Source of the DNA: Leguminivora glycinivorella
Taxonomy: Eukaryota > Arthropoda > Insecta > Lepidoptera > Tortricidae
Assembly (NCBI RefSeq): GCF_023078275.1
Contig: NC_062995.1
Coordinates: forward strand, 10,614,917 to 10,678,916
Reading direction: 5' to 3'
Length of the DNA stretch: 64,000 nucleotides
This document shows positions 1 to 11,205 of the stretch, one piece after another. Both the position numbers and the translations under genes were made by a program. Each line of letters begins with the position of its first letter. The stretch's first letter is position 1. The notes beneath the pieces are model-generated. The model saw only the letters and a program-made list of their open reading frames with translations. It searched no databases and was not told where the DNA came from.

Positions 1-300
1 CACCTTTCTGCTCCATCATCAGATCAGCTCCATGATACCATAATATTGCATTGTCAAGTGTTTTACATATGTGTGCAAAATTTCAGCTCAATCGGAATCC
101 GGGAAGTGGGTCAAATTTAGCTTCTACGTTTTGACGCACACTAACATACTAACAAGCCAAGTTGTATAAAAGCTTGTAAAAAAATATCGCGGTGCCGCAT
201 ACCTACATAATACATTCCGCTAACAAATGTAAGTTCGTTTCCTCCATACCACAATGTGGACAGGATTCGTCATCTCTTATTCTCATTAACTTGAGGTATT

Positions 301-780
301 AAACATGTAAAATCGGGTAACTCACGTAAAATTGTCAAAGGTAGCTCGACATGTTTCGCTCCGTAACGAGGAGCATTTTCATTGAGCACGCGCGATGCCG
401 GGAAAGTACGGGAGGCCATTGAGATAAGTCGTCATCCGAATTTTAATCGTGACTGTGGTTGGTTAGTGCCCCCTAGTTGGAAGACGGTATTACGTACTAC
501 GCCGGTAGTCCGTGTGGATGAGCCCTTAGTGAATGACGTAGTGAGTGTAGTGTGCAACCCAACAAATGACAATTATGCCGAAAGTGAGGGTAGTTTAGCA
601 CCGCCCCTGCCGACGCCGACCCCCGCGCCGAGCCAACGGTCGCAGCCAGCTGCGGCCCGCAGTCTGCGTCGGGATACCATCGGCATCGCGCGTGCTCAAT
701 GAAAATGCTCCTCGTTACGGTGCGAAACATGTCGAGCGACCTTCGACAATTTTACGTGAGTTACCCGATTTTACATGTTT
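301..780. mobile_element. Fold-back (snap-back) element with ~100 bp inverted arms
   Basis: The left arm (301-400) and right arm (about 682-780) are near-perfect reverse complements. They share cores such as GACATGTTTCG and GAGGAGCATTTTC and end in AAACATGTAAAATCGGG. The GC-rich loop between them has a chance open frame but no recognisable protein. A related but distinct fold-back with the same GACATGTTTCG core lies at 45921-46181. This is probably a non-autonomous DNA element; no clear target duplication was found. Confidence 0.75.
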
Positions 781-1032
781 GATATGTCAGTGTCTCACGA
801 TAGTTTTATTATTAAAATTACCTTGAGGTGTCTATTGAGAGTGATGTCCCCAGTAATTATCCCTGTCAACATTCTCAGACTGCTCTTACCTAGATTCAGC
901 AACTGTACATGTAGAATACACCCTAGACTGGTGATTATGAAGTGATGTAATAAATATAGACATACATATTTATAAAATTTCAAGCGTATTTTATTTTAGT
1001 TCATTATACTCATATCCTCTGTATTATTTTTT

Positions 1033-1590
1033 AGGGTTCCGTAGCCAACTAGGAACCCTTATAGTTTCGCCATGTCTGTCTGTCCGTCCGTCCGTCCGTC
1101 CGTCCGTCCGTCCGTCCGCGGATAATCTCAGTAACCGTAAGCACTAGAAATCTGAAATTTGGTACCAATATGTATATCAATCACGCCAACAAAGTGCAAA
1201 AATAAAAAATGGGAAAAAATGTTTTATTAGGGTACCCCCCCTACATGTAAAGTGGGGGCTGATATTTTTTTTTCATTCTAACCCCAACGTGTGATATATT
1301 GTTGGATAGGTATTTAAAAATGAATAAGGGTTTACTAAGATCGTTTTTTGATAATATTAATATCTTCGGAAATAATCGCTCCTAAAGGAAAAAAGTGCGT
1401 CCCCCCCCCCTCTAACTTTTGAACCATATGTTTAAAAAATATGAAAAAAATCACAAAAGTAGAACTTTATAAAGACTTTCTAGGAAAATTGTTTTGAACT
1501 TGATAGGTTCAGTAGTTTTTGAGAAAAATACGAAAAACTACGGAACCCTACACTGAGCGTGGCCCGACACGCTCTTGGCCGGTTTTTGTT
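1033..1590. repeat. Dispersed lepidopteran repeat with (GTCC)n microsatellite
   Basis: The repeat opens with AGGGTTCCGTAGCC and closes near 1540-1588 with the inverse TACGGAACCCT, followed by a GTGTCGGG-type hairpin and GGCCGGTTTTT. A (GTCC)n tract lies at about 1076-1116. This layout matches a repeat I recognise as abundant in moth and butterfly genomes; its class is uncertain. No protein is seen. Confidence 0.6.
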
Positions 1591-1621
1591 GCATGCATTG
1601 TATCCTTAAAAGTAGGTACCT

Positions 1622-1745
1622 AATTATAGTTCTTTTGTTTTTGTAATTTTGCACCGCCTACAACTTCTCTGCTTTGCCTAAAGGTTGACTGGTTCGCCTA
1701 TTGTACATTGTGTTTCTTTGTTCAATAAAGATTAAATAAAAATAA
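1622..1745 (+). repeat. LINE/SINE 3' tail fragment
   Basis: The 'CTGCTTTGCCTAAAGGTTGACTGG ... CAATAAAG' type tail with a terminal AATAAA-rich tract recurs in variant form at 7140-7260, 48965-49070 and 56375-56470. It looks like the 3' end of a non-LTR element. The upstream coding part is missing. Confidence 0.5.
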
Positions 1746-1780
1746 ATATTTCATGAATTCCAAAGAATCCCGGGGAATCA

Positions 1781-1959
1781 TCCATACTAATATTATAAAT
1801 AGGAAAGTGTGTGTGTCTGTTTGTTTGTCCGTCTTTCACGGCAAAACGGAGCGACGAATTGGTGTGATTTTTAAAGTGGACATAGTTGAAGGGATGGAGA
1901 GTGGCATAGGCTACTTTTTGTCTCTTTCTAACGCGAGCGAAGCCGCAGGAAGAAGCTAG
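1781..1959 (+). mobile_element. Non-autonomous Helitron (LEP1-like)
   Basis: It starts with TC (TCCATACTAATATTATAAAT), contains the GTGTGTCTGTTTGTTTGTCC block, and ends with a GCGAGCGAAGC hairpin and CTAG. It sits between A and T. A 5'-TC start, a hairpin and a CTRR-3' end inserted at A^T are the hallmarks of Helitrons. Other copies are at 6153-7330, 39365-39603, 43899-44088, 51217-51650 and 55543-55721 (minus). Confidence 0.8.
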
Positions 1960-2004
1960 TGAGTAATAAGAGGGCTATCAACCCTTCCTGCGACACCACC
2001 CTCT

Positions 2005-2407
2005 TACGGCCCAGCCACGACATTGGTCTAAGCGCGACAGCGGTGAGCGGCAGTCATACGTGCGAATGAAAAGTTCCATCGCTGTGTCTCGCTCCAACGT
2101 ACACTGAGAGAAATTTGCATTGTGAATTTAACAAGTTCGACTTGTTGCGGTTTATCCGTTTGAATCAGCCAAACGTATGTTTAAAACAACATGTGTCAGG
2201 TTGTTTTTATAAAATCAACTTGTTGATTCAAATATATTGCCGATTCAAATGACAAGTAGCTTGTTGTTTGAACCAAAGAGCACGTAGGCGCTATTTTAAC
2301 CAAAAAACTATTTGAACGAACATGAAAACTGTTTGTTTTTTCTCTCAGTGTATGGCCGCCGCTCACCGCTGTCGCGCTTAGTCGAAAGTCGTGGCTGAGC
2401 CATTACG
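2005..2407. mobile_element. Nested fold-back elements
   Basis: The outer arms, 2005-2053 and 2354-2405, are reverse complements sharing GCGCGACAGCGGTGAGCGGC. Inside them a second element (about 2100-2351) has the terminal inverted repeat ACACTGAGAGAAA and a TA on each side, consistent with a Tc1/mariner-type TA target. The layers show that the inner MITE inserted into the outer one. Confidence 0.7.
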
Positions 2408-2558
2408 CAGCACTGCTTGGTAGCCATCCGTGCTCCACTCCGCCCCAACAATCCCCTGAAGGCATTGTTATATTGAACACGCAGAGCACTAAAAGTCCTT
2501 TTGGTATAGTTGCTCCACAGGTTGCACGTGTACAGGTTTTGGCAGTAACTTTTAGCCC

Positions 2559-2721
2559 TAGTTCAGACACAGCGGAAACCGCGCGGACGCAAACCGCGCG
2601 GATCTTATTTTAATAGCATAGTACTAGACCGTTCACACTACACCGCGCGGTTGTAGTATGGACGTTCCGATCCGCGCGGTTTGCATCCGCGCGGTTTCCG
2701 CTGTGTCTGAACTAGGGCTTA
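2559..2721. mobile_element. Short MITE, 163 bp
   Basis: Near-perfect inverted arms begin GCCCTAGTTCAGACACAGCG and contain repeated CCGCGCGG blocks. The flanks carry TTA on the left and TAA on the right. No coding capacity is seen. Confidence 0.7.
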
Positions 2722-2815
2722 AACAATGTTACATTCTCCTCTCGGGAACAGCTCGAAAACCTGATATATATGATGTGTTTAATAAAGATGACTGAAAGAA
2801 AATACTACTATGCTT

Positions 2816-2938
2816 AACCCTTAAATGCATAAACTTGACAAAGATTTATTCAAATTTGAATTTTGACACGCTGTCAATAGAGTCAAAAATGCATGATGCA
2901 TATATTTTAATATACATCACTATGAATTTAAGGGTTAA
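2816..2938. mobile_element. Short palindromic element
   Basis: TTAACCCTTAAATGCAT on the left and ATGAATTTAAGGGTTAA on the right form short terminal inverted repeats around about 120 AT-rich bases. It is probably a small MITE. Confidence 0.45.
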
Positions 2939-3045
2939 CGTTGGTACTCAGTCAATGTAAGAATGTCCTACAATATTTATTTAAGCAACGCCCTAGCTAT
3001 ATGTCTTCGGCGACCTCTTTTGTCCCGGCCTCTGTAGTGATGTGC

Positions 3046-4042
3046 AGTCAACCAATTGGAACCCTAGGCCACTGTAGAACTATGTCATAGTGACGTTATA
3101 AATCAGATTATAAGAAATCTTTTTTTTTTTTTAATTTATTTCTAATGACACTATAAAGATGCTTACTGCTACAATTTCGCCAAACCAAAGTTTAACGGCG
3201 AGGTTATGCACTCTTATATTAAATACTTATAACTATTCATTAACATGCACCATCAGTTAATACAAAACTAACCACTAACAGTTGAATTTGGAGGACACGT
3301 AACATGTCAACAGATCCAGTCATATCCTATGCTACAATCTACATTAGGTATGTATGCACGTAGGTTGTTTCAATTCAATTCAATTCAAAATATCTTTATT
3401 CATGTAGGCCTATAGTTACAAGCTCTTATGAATAGTTCATTACATATATATTATGATCTTAATCTAACCTAATTATCAGAGCAATTTATTGTTGTAAATT
3501 ATTGTTCATAATAATATTGAGTCTATAATATACAATTTCATATAAAAATAATCGTTAAACAAAAAATATATAATTAGGTATATGTATATATAAAAATACA
3601 TGTCTAGAATATTTCTAGGAAAAATCCAATGTCCAAAAATATACAATATTAATTTCATCAACAATAATAATAATAAAAAACGTAAAAATAAGAAACCATT
3701 TCGAATAACAATTAATCCCACGTTGTTTTATCATTCGTTTACACCTTACGCTCTCTTACTGCTTGTCATTTTGACATGGTTGTAGAGTGGCCTAGGGCAC
3801 AGTATAATAAAGAGTACTATCGTACAGTATGGCCACTCCCGCTCCCGCTGAAAGTGCCACCCACCCCCTCTAGGTTACCGCCTGTCAAAAACATGAACAG
3901 TCGACCTGTCATATTTCACTCATACAAGCATAGTACGCGTTCACCTACACGAGCTAAGACTGTGTGCTAGGAATGCGCCTCTTTCAATATTTCAATATAT
4001 TTGATGTGTCCGAGGTGTGCCTAGGGTTCCAATTGGTTGACT
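3046..4042. mobile_element. Composite element with 23 bp terminal inverted repeats and nested insertions
   Basis: AGTCAACCAATTGGAACCC (3046-3068) is repeated inverted at 4020-4042. The interior holds a minus-strand LINE tail (about 3370-3480, with an ATTCAATTCAATTC tract). It also holds a 225 bp element (3796-4020, minus), whose ends GGCACA/TGTGC are bounded by CTAG on both sides. Related copies of the 225 bp unit are at 9453-9690, 13231-13625 and 46806-47032. No gene is seen here, and the short open frames are chance. Confidence 0.65.
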
Positions 4043-4154
4043 ACTATCATCCATATCGACAATACAACACACATCATCCATAATGACCAGTTTTACTTAA
4101 CCTCCATTCAACCCTCCAACTTCATCATATCTCAGTGTAATTCCTTGTCGACAG

Positions 4155-7100
4155 TGCCACAAGATCTTCGCGAATGAGAAGTACTTCAACATACACTACA
4201 ACAAGACCCACAGCGGCGTTCTGCTGCCGGTCACAGAGGAGGACGAGGTAACTTCATTACTATCACCACAGAATATATAATACTACAATTACAGTCGACT
4301 ACAAAGAGATGTTTCCATTTTTTCACATTATTACATACATACATACAATCACGCCTGTATCCCATAAAGGGGTAGGCAGAACACATGAAACTACTAAAGC
4401 TTCAGTGCCACTCTTGGCAAATAAGGGGTTGAAAGAAAACGAAACTGTGACATTGCAGTGACAGGTTGCCAGCCTCTCGCCTACACCACAATTTAACTCG
4501 TATCTAATAGTCGCCTTCTACGACACCCACGGGAAGAAAGGGGGTGGTGAAATTCTTAACCCGTCACCACACAGGCTATTACAATGCAATAAAGTGAAAA
4601 AGTGTATACATCTCTTTGTAGTCGACTGTAAAAGGCTTCACTCCTTTGATATTCACATAACCTAACCACAAAATTAAAATTTTGAAAAAAACCCCGACCG
4701 TGACATAGTGGACCGACCGATGAAACATGGCTAAGAACACTCCCGACTAACTCAGCTTTCAAACAAAAAAAAACTAAATCAAAATCGGTTCATCCGTTCG
4801 GGAGCTACGATGCCACAGACAGATACACACAGAGACAGACAGACACGTCAAACTTGTAACACCCCGTCGTTTTTGCGTCGGGGGTTAAAAAATTGTTAGG
4901 GACTGTCACCGTTAAGAGATTTGCCCGTATTAGATTTACACGCTGTATGTATATATATCTCGGTCAATAAAGGCCTACTGGTGGTAATATGTATTGTTTG
5001 CGTGCAGATAATAGAACAACAAGCGCAAGAGGAGGAGCCGGCCCCTGCGCCCGCTCCGGAACCCAAGCCCAAGGCCCCCGAGCAAGTCATATACTACAAA
5101 TGCGACCTGGTAACTATACAATGATTTATATGACTTACTTACCTGCTTTGTATTTATACACGGTGCTCATGAGAATTGCGAGAAATTTTAACCACGTATT
5201 TCTGCGGCTATAAAATAGGAAAAAAATATAGATGAAGAAATTTTGCCAAAAAAATTTTTTTTGTCATTCTTTTTGGAATGTATTTTCACATAAAAACTAA
5301 ATGTTATTCATTAAAATCGCACTTAAAATGAATTTTGACATTTTTTTTTCTAAAAACCTCATTTTTTAACGTTTTACTTCTCACTTTTTTACATCAATCA
5401 ATGAGGATAGTGAGACTATCCTCCATAATGGCATCAAAGTTGTTAAAAAAGGCTTTTGTACTGAGTAACAAGATTTTTTTTTTCAATTTGTAACTGCCAA
5501 GGAGTGGAATTCCTTGCCGGCGGCGATATTTCCGAGCTCATATAACCCGGCAACCTTCAAATCAAGAGTGAACAGGCATCTTCTGGGCGAGCTTACTCCA
5601 TCGTAGGCCACGTCTTTGCCTTTAGCTAGTCTGTGGCCAAGAGTCAGCCCCTTTATAATAATAATAATAAAAAAATCTTTGTCAAGGTCATGCATTTAAG
5701 GTTTAATGTTAAAATATTTATTTTAATTTCAGTGCAAGATCCTGTACCCGAGCGAGAAAGCCTACAACTTACACTTCGACAAGAAGCACGGCGGGCAAAG
5801 TTGCCAGGAGCAGACTGGATTCCAGCTCTTAGACCAGGAGCTCACTGAAGAATACGGGGAGGTGCCTCTCGAGATATACTCCTGCGAATACGTAAGTTGT
5901 GTGCCCTAGAACAAGCGGGCACAGTTGCCAGGAGCAGACCGGCTTCCAGGTGTTGGACCAGGAGCTCACTGAAGAACACGGGGAGGTGCCTCTCGAGATA
6001 TACTCCTGCGAATACGTAAGTTGTGTGCCCTAGAACAAGCGGGCACAGTTGCCAGGAGCAGACTAGATTCCAGCTGTTGTACCAGGAGCTAACTGAAGAA
6101 CACGGGGAGGTGCCTCTCGAGATATACTCCTGCGAATACGTAAGTTTTAAACTCATACTAATATTATAAATGGCTACGGCACTGGTCCCACCGCGAGCTA
6201 GTAAACTATGAGCTATCGGCTATAAAAACGAACAAAAGATAATCACTCCCGTGCAAATAAAAGAGACACGGCGATATTGATAGCTCACCGCTGGGCGAGT
6301 AACTATAAACATCGCCGTGTCTCTTTTATTTACGCGGGAATTCTTATCTTTTGTTTGTTTTTATAGCCGATAGCTCATAGTTTACTAGCTCGCGGTGGGA
6401 CCAGTGCCTAATATTATGAATGGGTAAGTGTGTCTGTTTGTTTGTCCGTCTGTCATTGTGAAACGGAGCGACGACATGACGTGATTTTTTAAGCGGAGAG
6501 AGAGAGAGTTGAAGGAATGGAGAGTGACATAGGCTAGTTTTTGTCTCTTTCTAAACCCCCACTTCCCTAAAATGGAAAGTGAAAATTTGTATGGAATAGT
6601 CACCGGCATAAATATGTGACGATTTATATATCTTGTCAGTGTCATGTTATATTAACGTCTTGCATATTGTCAAATGATTAAAAGCAACAAGGTACAGAAA
6701 TCATCACTTAGTAAATCTTTTGCAGTGCGAGCGGTTCTACTTTGGAATGAGTTGCTTCCGTCCTTAAGGAAATCACAGTCCGTTGCCTCGCTCAAGGGGC
6801 AGTTAAAAAAGCTGTGGCTATCGGAACATGGATGACTTGTTTGTAACTAGTTATAGATACTATATATAAATATATATTTACTATATATATTGTTATATAT
6901 TCTTTATATTTCAGTTCAAATATATTTATTTCTCTAAGATTACAAATCACTTAAGCGAGAAACAAACAACATTTAAGTAATTACATAAATTCATAAGTAA
7001 TTACATAAGTAATTACATATATTTGATGTACCTTTTATTCCAATTTTATTTTATTATTTTTGTTTTAGTCTCTCTTATATTTTATGGCCTTTCCTATAAA

Positions 7101-10100
7101 CTGTTGTACTAAGTGCTATATTTGTCTACCATTCTTCATCACATTTCACCTACTCAAAGGTTAGCTGGAAGAAATCCCTTAAAGGGATAAGTTCGCCTTT
7201 GTACTGTCTATCCTGTGTCATATTTGTGTTTTGTACAATAAAGAGTTTATACATACATAACATACTTATTTATGCCGGTGACTGAACATTCGGCAATTTT
7301 GACGCGAGCAAAGCCGCAGGCAAAAGCTAGTTACTAAATAAGTAAAAAAGTAATTTTGTATTTATCGAACCTGTAGGCCTAGCACATGATGGCCGCGGGA
7401 GTATGTCGCCGCGAGATAGACTACCCGTCCTTATGTCATTAATACAGTTAGAAGAAGACGTGGCATCTATCTCGCGGCGACATACTCCCGCGGCCATCAT
7501 GTGCTAGGCCTACTGGGGCGGGTCGCTACTAATTACTAAATAAATAAAGAAAAAATAACTTTGTCTATATTTTCAGTGCTCCAAAACGTTCACAATGAAG
7601 CGCACGTTCCAACTGCACCGCAAGAGGGCGCACGGCGAACAGATGCGCGCGCGCGCCGAGCAGGCGCGGAGCGCCAGCCGCAGCAAGGTGTGCGACGTCT
7701 GCGGCCGCGCCTACAACGTGAGCTTGCACAACTTTACAGACCACATATAATAAACTACTACTACTACGCGACTATGGGATACAGGTCAATTCACAAGAGC
7801 TGGCACGAATGGAACGAATGTTTGAATGAAAATATGCATGTGTGTGACAGATTAACCAATAAAATGGTGGCTCTTGACAGTTACGACTGTATACCAATAC
7901 AGGTGTCACTCACACAATCAAAGTTTCGTTCATTTCATTCGTGCCAGCTTTCGTGAATCGACCTGTACCTGTCACTGCAATGTCACAGTTTCGTTTTCTT
8001 TCAACCCCTTATTTGCCAAGAATGGCACTGAAGCTTTAGTAGTTTCATGTGTTTTGCCTACCCCTTTATGGGATACAGGCGCGATTGTATGTATGTACAT
8101 ATAATAAACCGGACATGTTTATTACTAAAGAAAATCGAGTATTATAGAGAGTTACTGTGGAAGTAAAATGTGTAATCAGTAATCACAATGCATAGACTGC
8201 CATCTCTTGACACAGGCATAAAACTTTTGAACCTCAGTTTTGACAATTTGGCCCATATTCTTAGCTTGATATGTTTTAAAATGTCAAATATTAATATTAG
8301 CGCCATCTAGCTGAGCGTACCCCAAAGGTGTAATGCCATCTAGGTCACCGTACCTTTTTCTGTATGGTACTGAGGTACGTTTTTTTCTTAGACTTTATCT
8401 GTCTATATGGAGTTATATATGTCTTTGTTTGTTACTAAAATCAAAAACATACAGCGTGTTATTTTTGTTTTCCGTTAAATTCGACACGTAGCTGGATTAA
8501 TTATCAGGAACCACCATGTATATTACTTTTAGTTAAATTCGAAAAAAAAATCATAATTTTAATGAATGAATTTATTTGTGTGAGTGACCCTTAAGAATAA
8601 CATGCAAGTTAGTGTCAAGTGATTGACGACACATGTCAAAACAAATAACATTATTGTCCCAGAGCTGTAAGAACCTCTTTTTGACACATGACAGCGTCCA
8701 CAATACGTAAACTCGCGCATCCAAATGAAATTTTAAATAAAATCCTGTAATAACATTAAAAAAAATCAAGTACTTAAAAACAATATTTCGCTTACTTTAA
8801 ACATAATCTAACACATATTACATTTTTGCGGATCTTTGTTAGTGAGTATTTTACGATATTAATTTATCTTGCAGTATTTACTTATTATGTCACTTATCAT
8901 TCATTTTTATTTTTATACTAGTGCTGTGGCAGAGTCTGTCATTTCGATTCTAATGACATTTCAGTAAGTTGATAGAAATCGTATATTTGTTTAAGCGCCT
9001 CCTTGCACATAGGGCCTAATCGATTCAACCAATTCGAAATTAATCGTTAGATTTGGCAAACGATTCGTCTAGCCACATCGCAACATACTTCAAAACAAAT
9101 GTGTCAAAAATGTGAACTTACAAATCCGGGACAATAGGAACTGGTAAAGGCTGTCACACACGTGTTCAGTAATTATCTTTATTTTTTTAATAACTCGATA
9201 ACCGTATAAGAGTTAAGACGCTAGTTTCTTAGAGAAATTAATGGGCACCCTGGTAAAACAAATAAATATATTTATAATATATTATTGTTGCAGTCTAATG
9301 CCGCGCTACGCTACCACCAGCGGCGCCACACCGGAGAAAAACCCTACGCCTGCACCATCTGCCCCAAAAAGTTTACCATGCCCATGTTCTTGCAGGTACT
9401 TACAGATACTATCTTGATACTGGAGATCGGATTCGCCTCATTGAGCATACTGTCACACCTCGGACACTGGCGATCAAATATATGAAAAAGGCGCGTTCCT
9501 AGCACACAGTCTAAGCTCGTGTAGGTGAACGCGTACCATGCTTGTATGAGTGAAATATGACAGGTCGACTGTTCGCGTTTTTGACAGGCGGTAACTGTGA
9601 GGTAACCGAGAGGGGGTGGGCAGCACTTTCAGCGGGGAGCGCGAGTGGCCATACTGTACGATAGTACTCATACTGTGATACTTTTGTCGTTGTGTGCGTG
9701 CGTGATGACATGACTCGCTAGTCGCTGGGCGTTCGCACGTACACAACCTTAGCATTAGCACAATGAGCCTTATGTTTATGCGCTACAATACTAATCACAG
9801 CATCAATACTGTCCGTGTTCAATACATATGTACACCGCATAGTTGTTAAGGAGGTTCAGAACAGGGGGCGGACTGAAAATCAGCGCTGCGTCAATTTGTA
9901 ATAAAATGGCTGCGCAGCATAACATGCTGAGTCCGTTCCTTTTGACATGCGTGCAAATTGTTTATCTTATTTTTAAAATATATTTGTGTAAATGTTCAAT
10001 TCTTATTACAACATTAAATATCAAAATAATAGAAATAAATTAAAACTAAGCTTAACCTAGAGGGACTACACTGTACCTACAGATGTCTCCCAAGCCGCTG

Positions 10101-11186
10101 CCAGTACCTAGTGTACCCATGAGACTGTCCGCGTTTCCTCGCTGGATGGCGATGCCAATGTTGACTTAATTAGAAGATATTTCAGCCTTTGAAATAATCT
10201 TAAGGCCTCCGGCCCCCATGGACCTAAAGTTTCCACACCACAGCGAAGGCTGCAAAAACTTAGGCTTCTTATTTGTGTGTCAATAAATGTATTGTTATTC
10301 TTAAAAAACATAATTTTCGCCGCATTACTACAACCGTGTGCTGTACGGTATATTTTCTGTACTAATTTGTAGTTATTATTTGTAGATCCACATGCGAACA
10401 CACACAGGCGAGAGGCCGTACGAGTGCCCGCACTGCCCCAAAGCCTTCACCAACAAGGCCGCGCTCATTCGCCACGACCGAGTAAGTCCCTGTCAGGGTC
10501 GCCATGATCTTCCGTAGGGCCCATTTGGTGATAGATTACATTTTTCACAATTTCTATTGACAGCGATTTTACGAGCGCGACGTATTGGAAACTCGAATTT
10601 TGTGAGCATTTCTTTTTTTTGCCACTTTTACGAAATGTGATATTTTTGAAAAAAAAAATGGTATTTCTACTCAGAATCAGTAGCTTTTTCAATCCTAGTG
10701 GTTAAAAAAATTGTCCCGTACGATTTTTTTCTTATTTTGGTACATTACATACCATTTTCCGTACATGTTGTATGGGGTAACAAAAGAGGAAAGTAACAAA
10801 AATGTATGGAAATTCTGGGACACTGTCTCCCAGTGAGATTGAAAGTACTCGTGGTTCTGAGTACAATTGACCTAAAATTCCCTAAAAAAATCAAAATAAA
10901 AAAATTGGCAAAAGAAATAAGAAATGCTCTTGTATGGAAAGTTTGGAAAAACACTCAAAAACGTACTATTGTCCAGGTTCACACTGGCGTGAAGCCCTAC
11001 CAATGCCCCGAGTGCGGTAAATACTTCACCCAGTCCAACTCCATGAAGCTTCATGTCAGCACCGTGCATCTCAAGCTGCCGGCTCCATACAAGAGCAAGA
11101 GCCGCCGACACCGGAGCGAGGCGAGGGCTCTACAACTCGCTCTCAAGAGCCTGCCGCACGAAGAGGAACTTGTGCTAGGAGAATAG
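4155..11186 (+). CDS. C2H2 zinc-finger protein, 3' seven exons (5' end outside window)
   Basis: The exons are 4155-4247, 5008-5109, 5733-5891, 7577-7717, 9294-9395, 10386-10481 and 10977-11186 (stop TAG), coding for 300 residues. All have AG acceptors and GT donors and join in phase 0. They assemble into seven C2H2 fingers, the first lacking its first cysteine because that lies upstream. Later linkers are of the HTGEKPY/HTGERPY type, typical of DNA-binding finger arrays. Exon 2 adds a Pro/Ala/Glu-rich linker (about PAPAPAPEPKPK), and the C-terminus is basic, then acidic. Known family role: a nuclear DNA-binding regulator; targets are unknown. Almost every intron cuts a finger between its cysteine and histidine pairs, so the exons must be joined to see the domain. 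The first exons are missing, so length and N-terminal domain are unknown. Poly(A) candidates are AATAAA at 11229-11234 and 11907-11912. Confidence 0.88.
4288..4632. mobile_element. Small MITE interrupted by a LINE 3' tail
   Basis: The arms contain GTCGACTACAAAGAGATG (left, 4292-4309) and its inverse (right, to 4631). A compact uninterrupted relative is at 49120-49246. Between the arms, 4331-4575 is the reverse of a LINE-like tail: TACATACA repeats, 'CCTGTATCCC', 'GTGGTGTAGGCGAGAGG' inverse. Partial plus-strand copies of that tail are at 7765-8100 and 44222-44430. Confidence 0.6.
4658..4889. repeat. Dispersed repeat, copy 1 (CGGTTCATCCGTTCGGG family)
   Basis: This ~230 bp block, with CGTGACATAGTGGACCG, ATCGGTTCATCCGTTCGGG and a GACAGACAGACACG tract, is repeated at 56872-57098. 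There the insertion is flanked by the direct repeat AGTTCA, which shows that the unit is mobile. No protein is seen. Confidence 0.6.
5478..5670 (+). mobile_element. 5'-truncated LINE, reverse-transcriptase C-terminus
   Basis: The plus frame reads ...AKEWNSLPAAIFPSS...FKSRVNRHLLGE...S-stop, the C-terminal 'WNsLP...FK..v..hL' signature of non-LTR retrotransposon ORF2. It is followed by a short 3' UTR (CTAGTCTGTGGCCAAGAG) and an (ATA)n tail. A second, shorter copy of the same 3' end is at 47866-47910. It lies in intron 2 of the zinc-finger gene. Confidence 0.75.
5790..6139 (+). repeat. Tandem triplication of a zinc-finger exon 3' end with its splice donor (124 bp period)
   Basis: The sequence from GGCAAAGTTGCCAGGAGCAG through the donor TGCGAATAC|GTAAG occurs three times. 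Donors are at 5892, 6016 and 6140, exactly 124 bp apart. The first copy is the end of exon 3. Reading past the first donor meets an in-frame TAG (GTA AGT TGT GTG CCC TAG), so the later copies cannot simply extend the exon. Confidence 0.9.
6153..7330 (+). mobile_element. Helitron (LEP1-like) carrying two nested insertions
   Basis: The Helitron starts TCATACTAATATTATAAAT and ends GCAAAAGCTAG. Insertion 1 (6178-6408) is a MITE with inverted arms beginning GGCACTGGTCCCACCGCG; a TAATATTAT(A/G)AATGG direct repeat lies on both sides. Insertion 2 (6598-7283) is an inverted-repeat element with ends AGTCACCGGCATAAATA. It contains a truncated LINE tail whose frame SSLSKSFAVRAVLLWNELL...LKGQLKKLWLSEHG ends at 6835. 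A partial copy of insertion 1 is at about 52414-52478. Confidence 0.75.
7375..7514. mobile_element. Fold-back MITE, 140 bp
   Basis: TAGGCCTAGCACATGATGGC and following bases (7375-7422) recur inverted at 7468-7514 with very few mismatches. It sits in intron 3 of the zinc-finger gene, 63 bp before exon 4. Confidence 0.75.
7765..8100 (+). mobile_element. LINE 3' tail split by a fold-back MITE
   Basis: GGGATACAGG at 7779 is followed by an inverted-repeat element (7786-7964; arms CAATTCACAAGAGCTGGCAC and CGTGCCAGCTTTCGTGAATCG). The LINE-like tail then continues (CTGTCACTGCAATGTCAC ... GATTGTATGTATGTA). The same tail is at 44222-44430 and inverted at 4331-4575. Confidence 0.55.
8133..8427. repeat. 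Dispersed repeat family, copy 1
   Basis: This block (ATAGACTGCCATCTCTTGAC, TTTTGAACCTCAGTTTTGAC, AGCGCCATCTAGCTGAGCG, GTACTGAGGTACG) is repeated at 48358-48967, where a fold-back element splits it. A short inverted relative lies at 11685-11755. No protein is encoded. Confidence 0.7.
9453..9690 (+). mobile_element. 225 bp non-autonomous element, copy in the intron after exon 5
   Basis: It runs from CACACCTCGGACACTGGCG to ATAGTACTCATACTGTG and matches 3796-4020 (inverted), 13231-13625 and 46806-47032. It is present in a zinc-finger intron, in tubulin intron 1 and in intergenic DNA. Confidence 0.7.
10500..10950 (+). repeat. Dispersed repeat family, copy with GGGGTAACAAAAGAGG core
   Basis: TGTATGGGGTAACAAAAGAG, GTAACAAAAATGTATGG and CTGGGACACTGTCTCC recur at 21430-21760. 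Shorter relatives are near 49260-49370 and 50925-51060. It lies in the last intron of the zinc-finger gene, ending just before the final exon. Confidence 0.55.
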
Positions 11187-11205
11187 GTTATTATACGAAA
11201 CTAAA

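Noticed and set aside
5916..6139. Extra alternative exons in the zinc-finger gene
   Set aside because: No acceptor with a reasonable intron length precedes the copies, and read-through hits TAG.
5842..6156. 104-codon minus-strand frame with internal repeats
   Set aside because: Antisense shadow of the 124 bp tandem repeat.
9285..9485. 66-codon gene starting at 9285
   Set aside because: It is exon 5 of the zinc-finger gene plus flanking intron; splice sites fit at 9294 and 9395.
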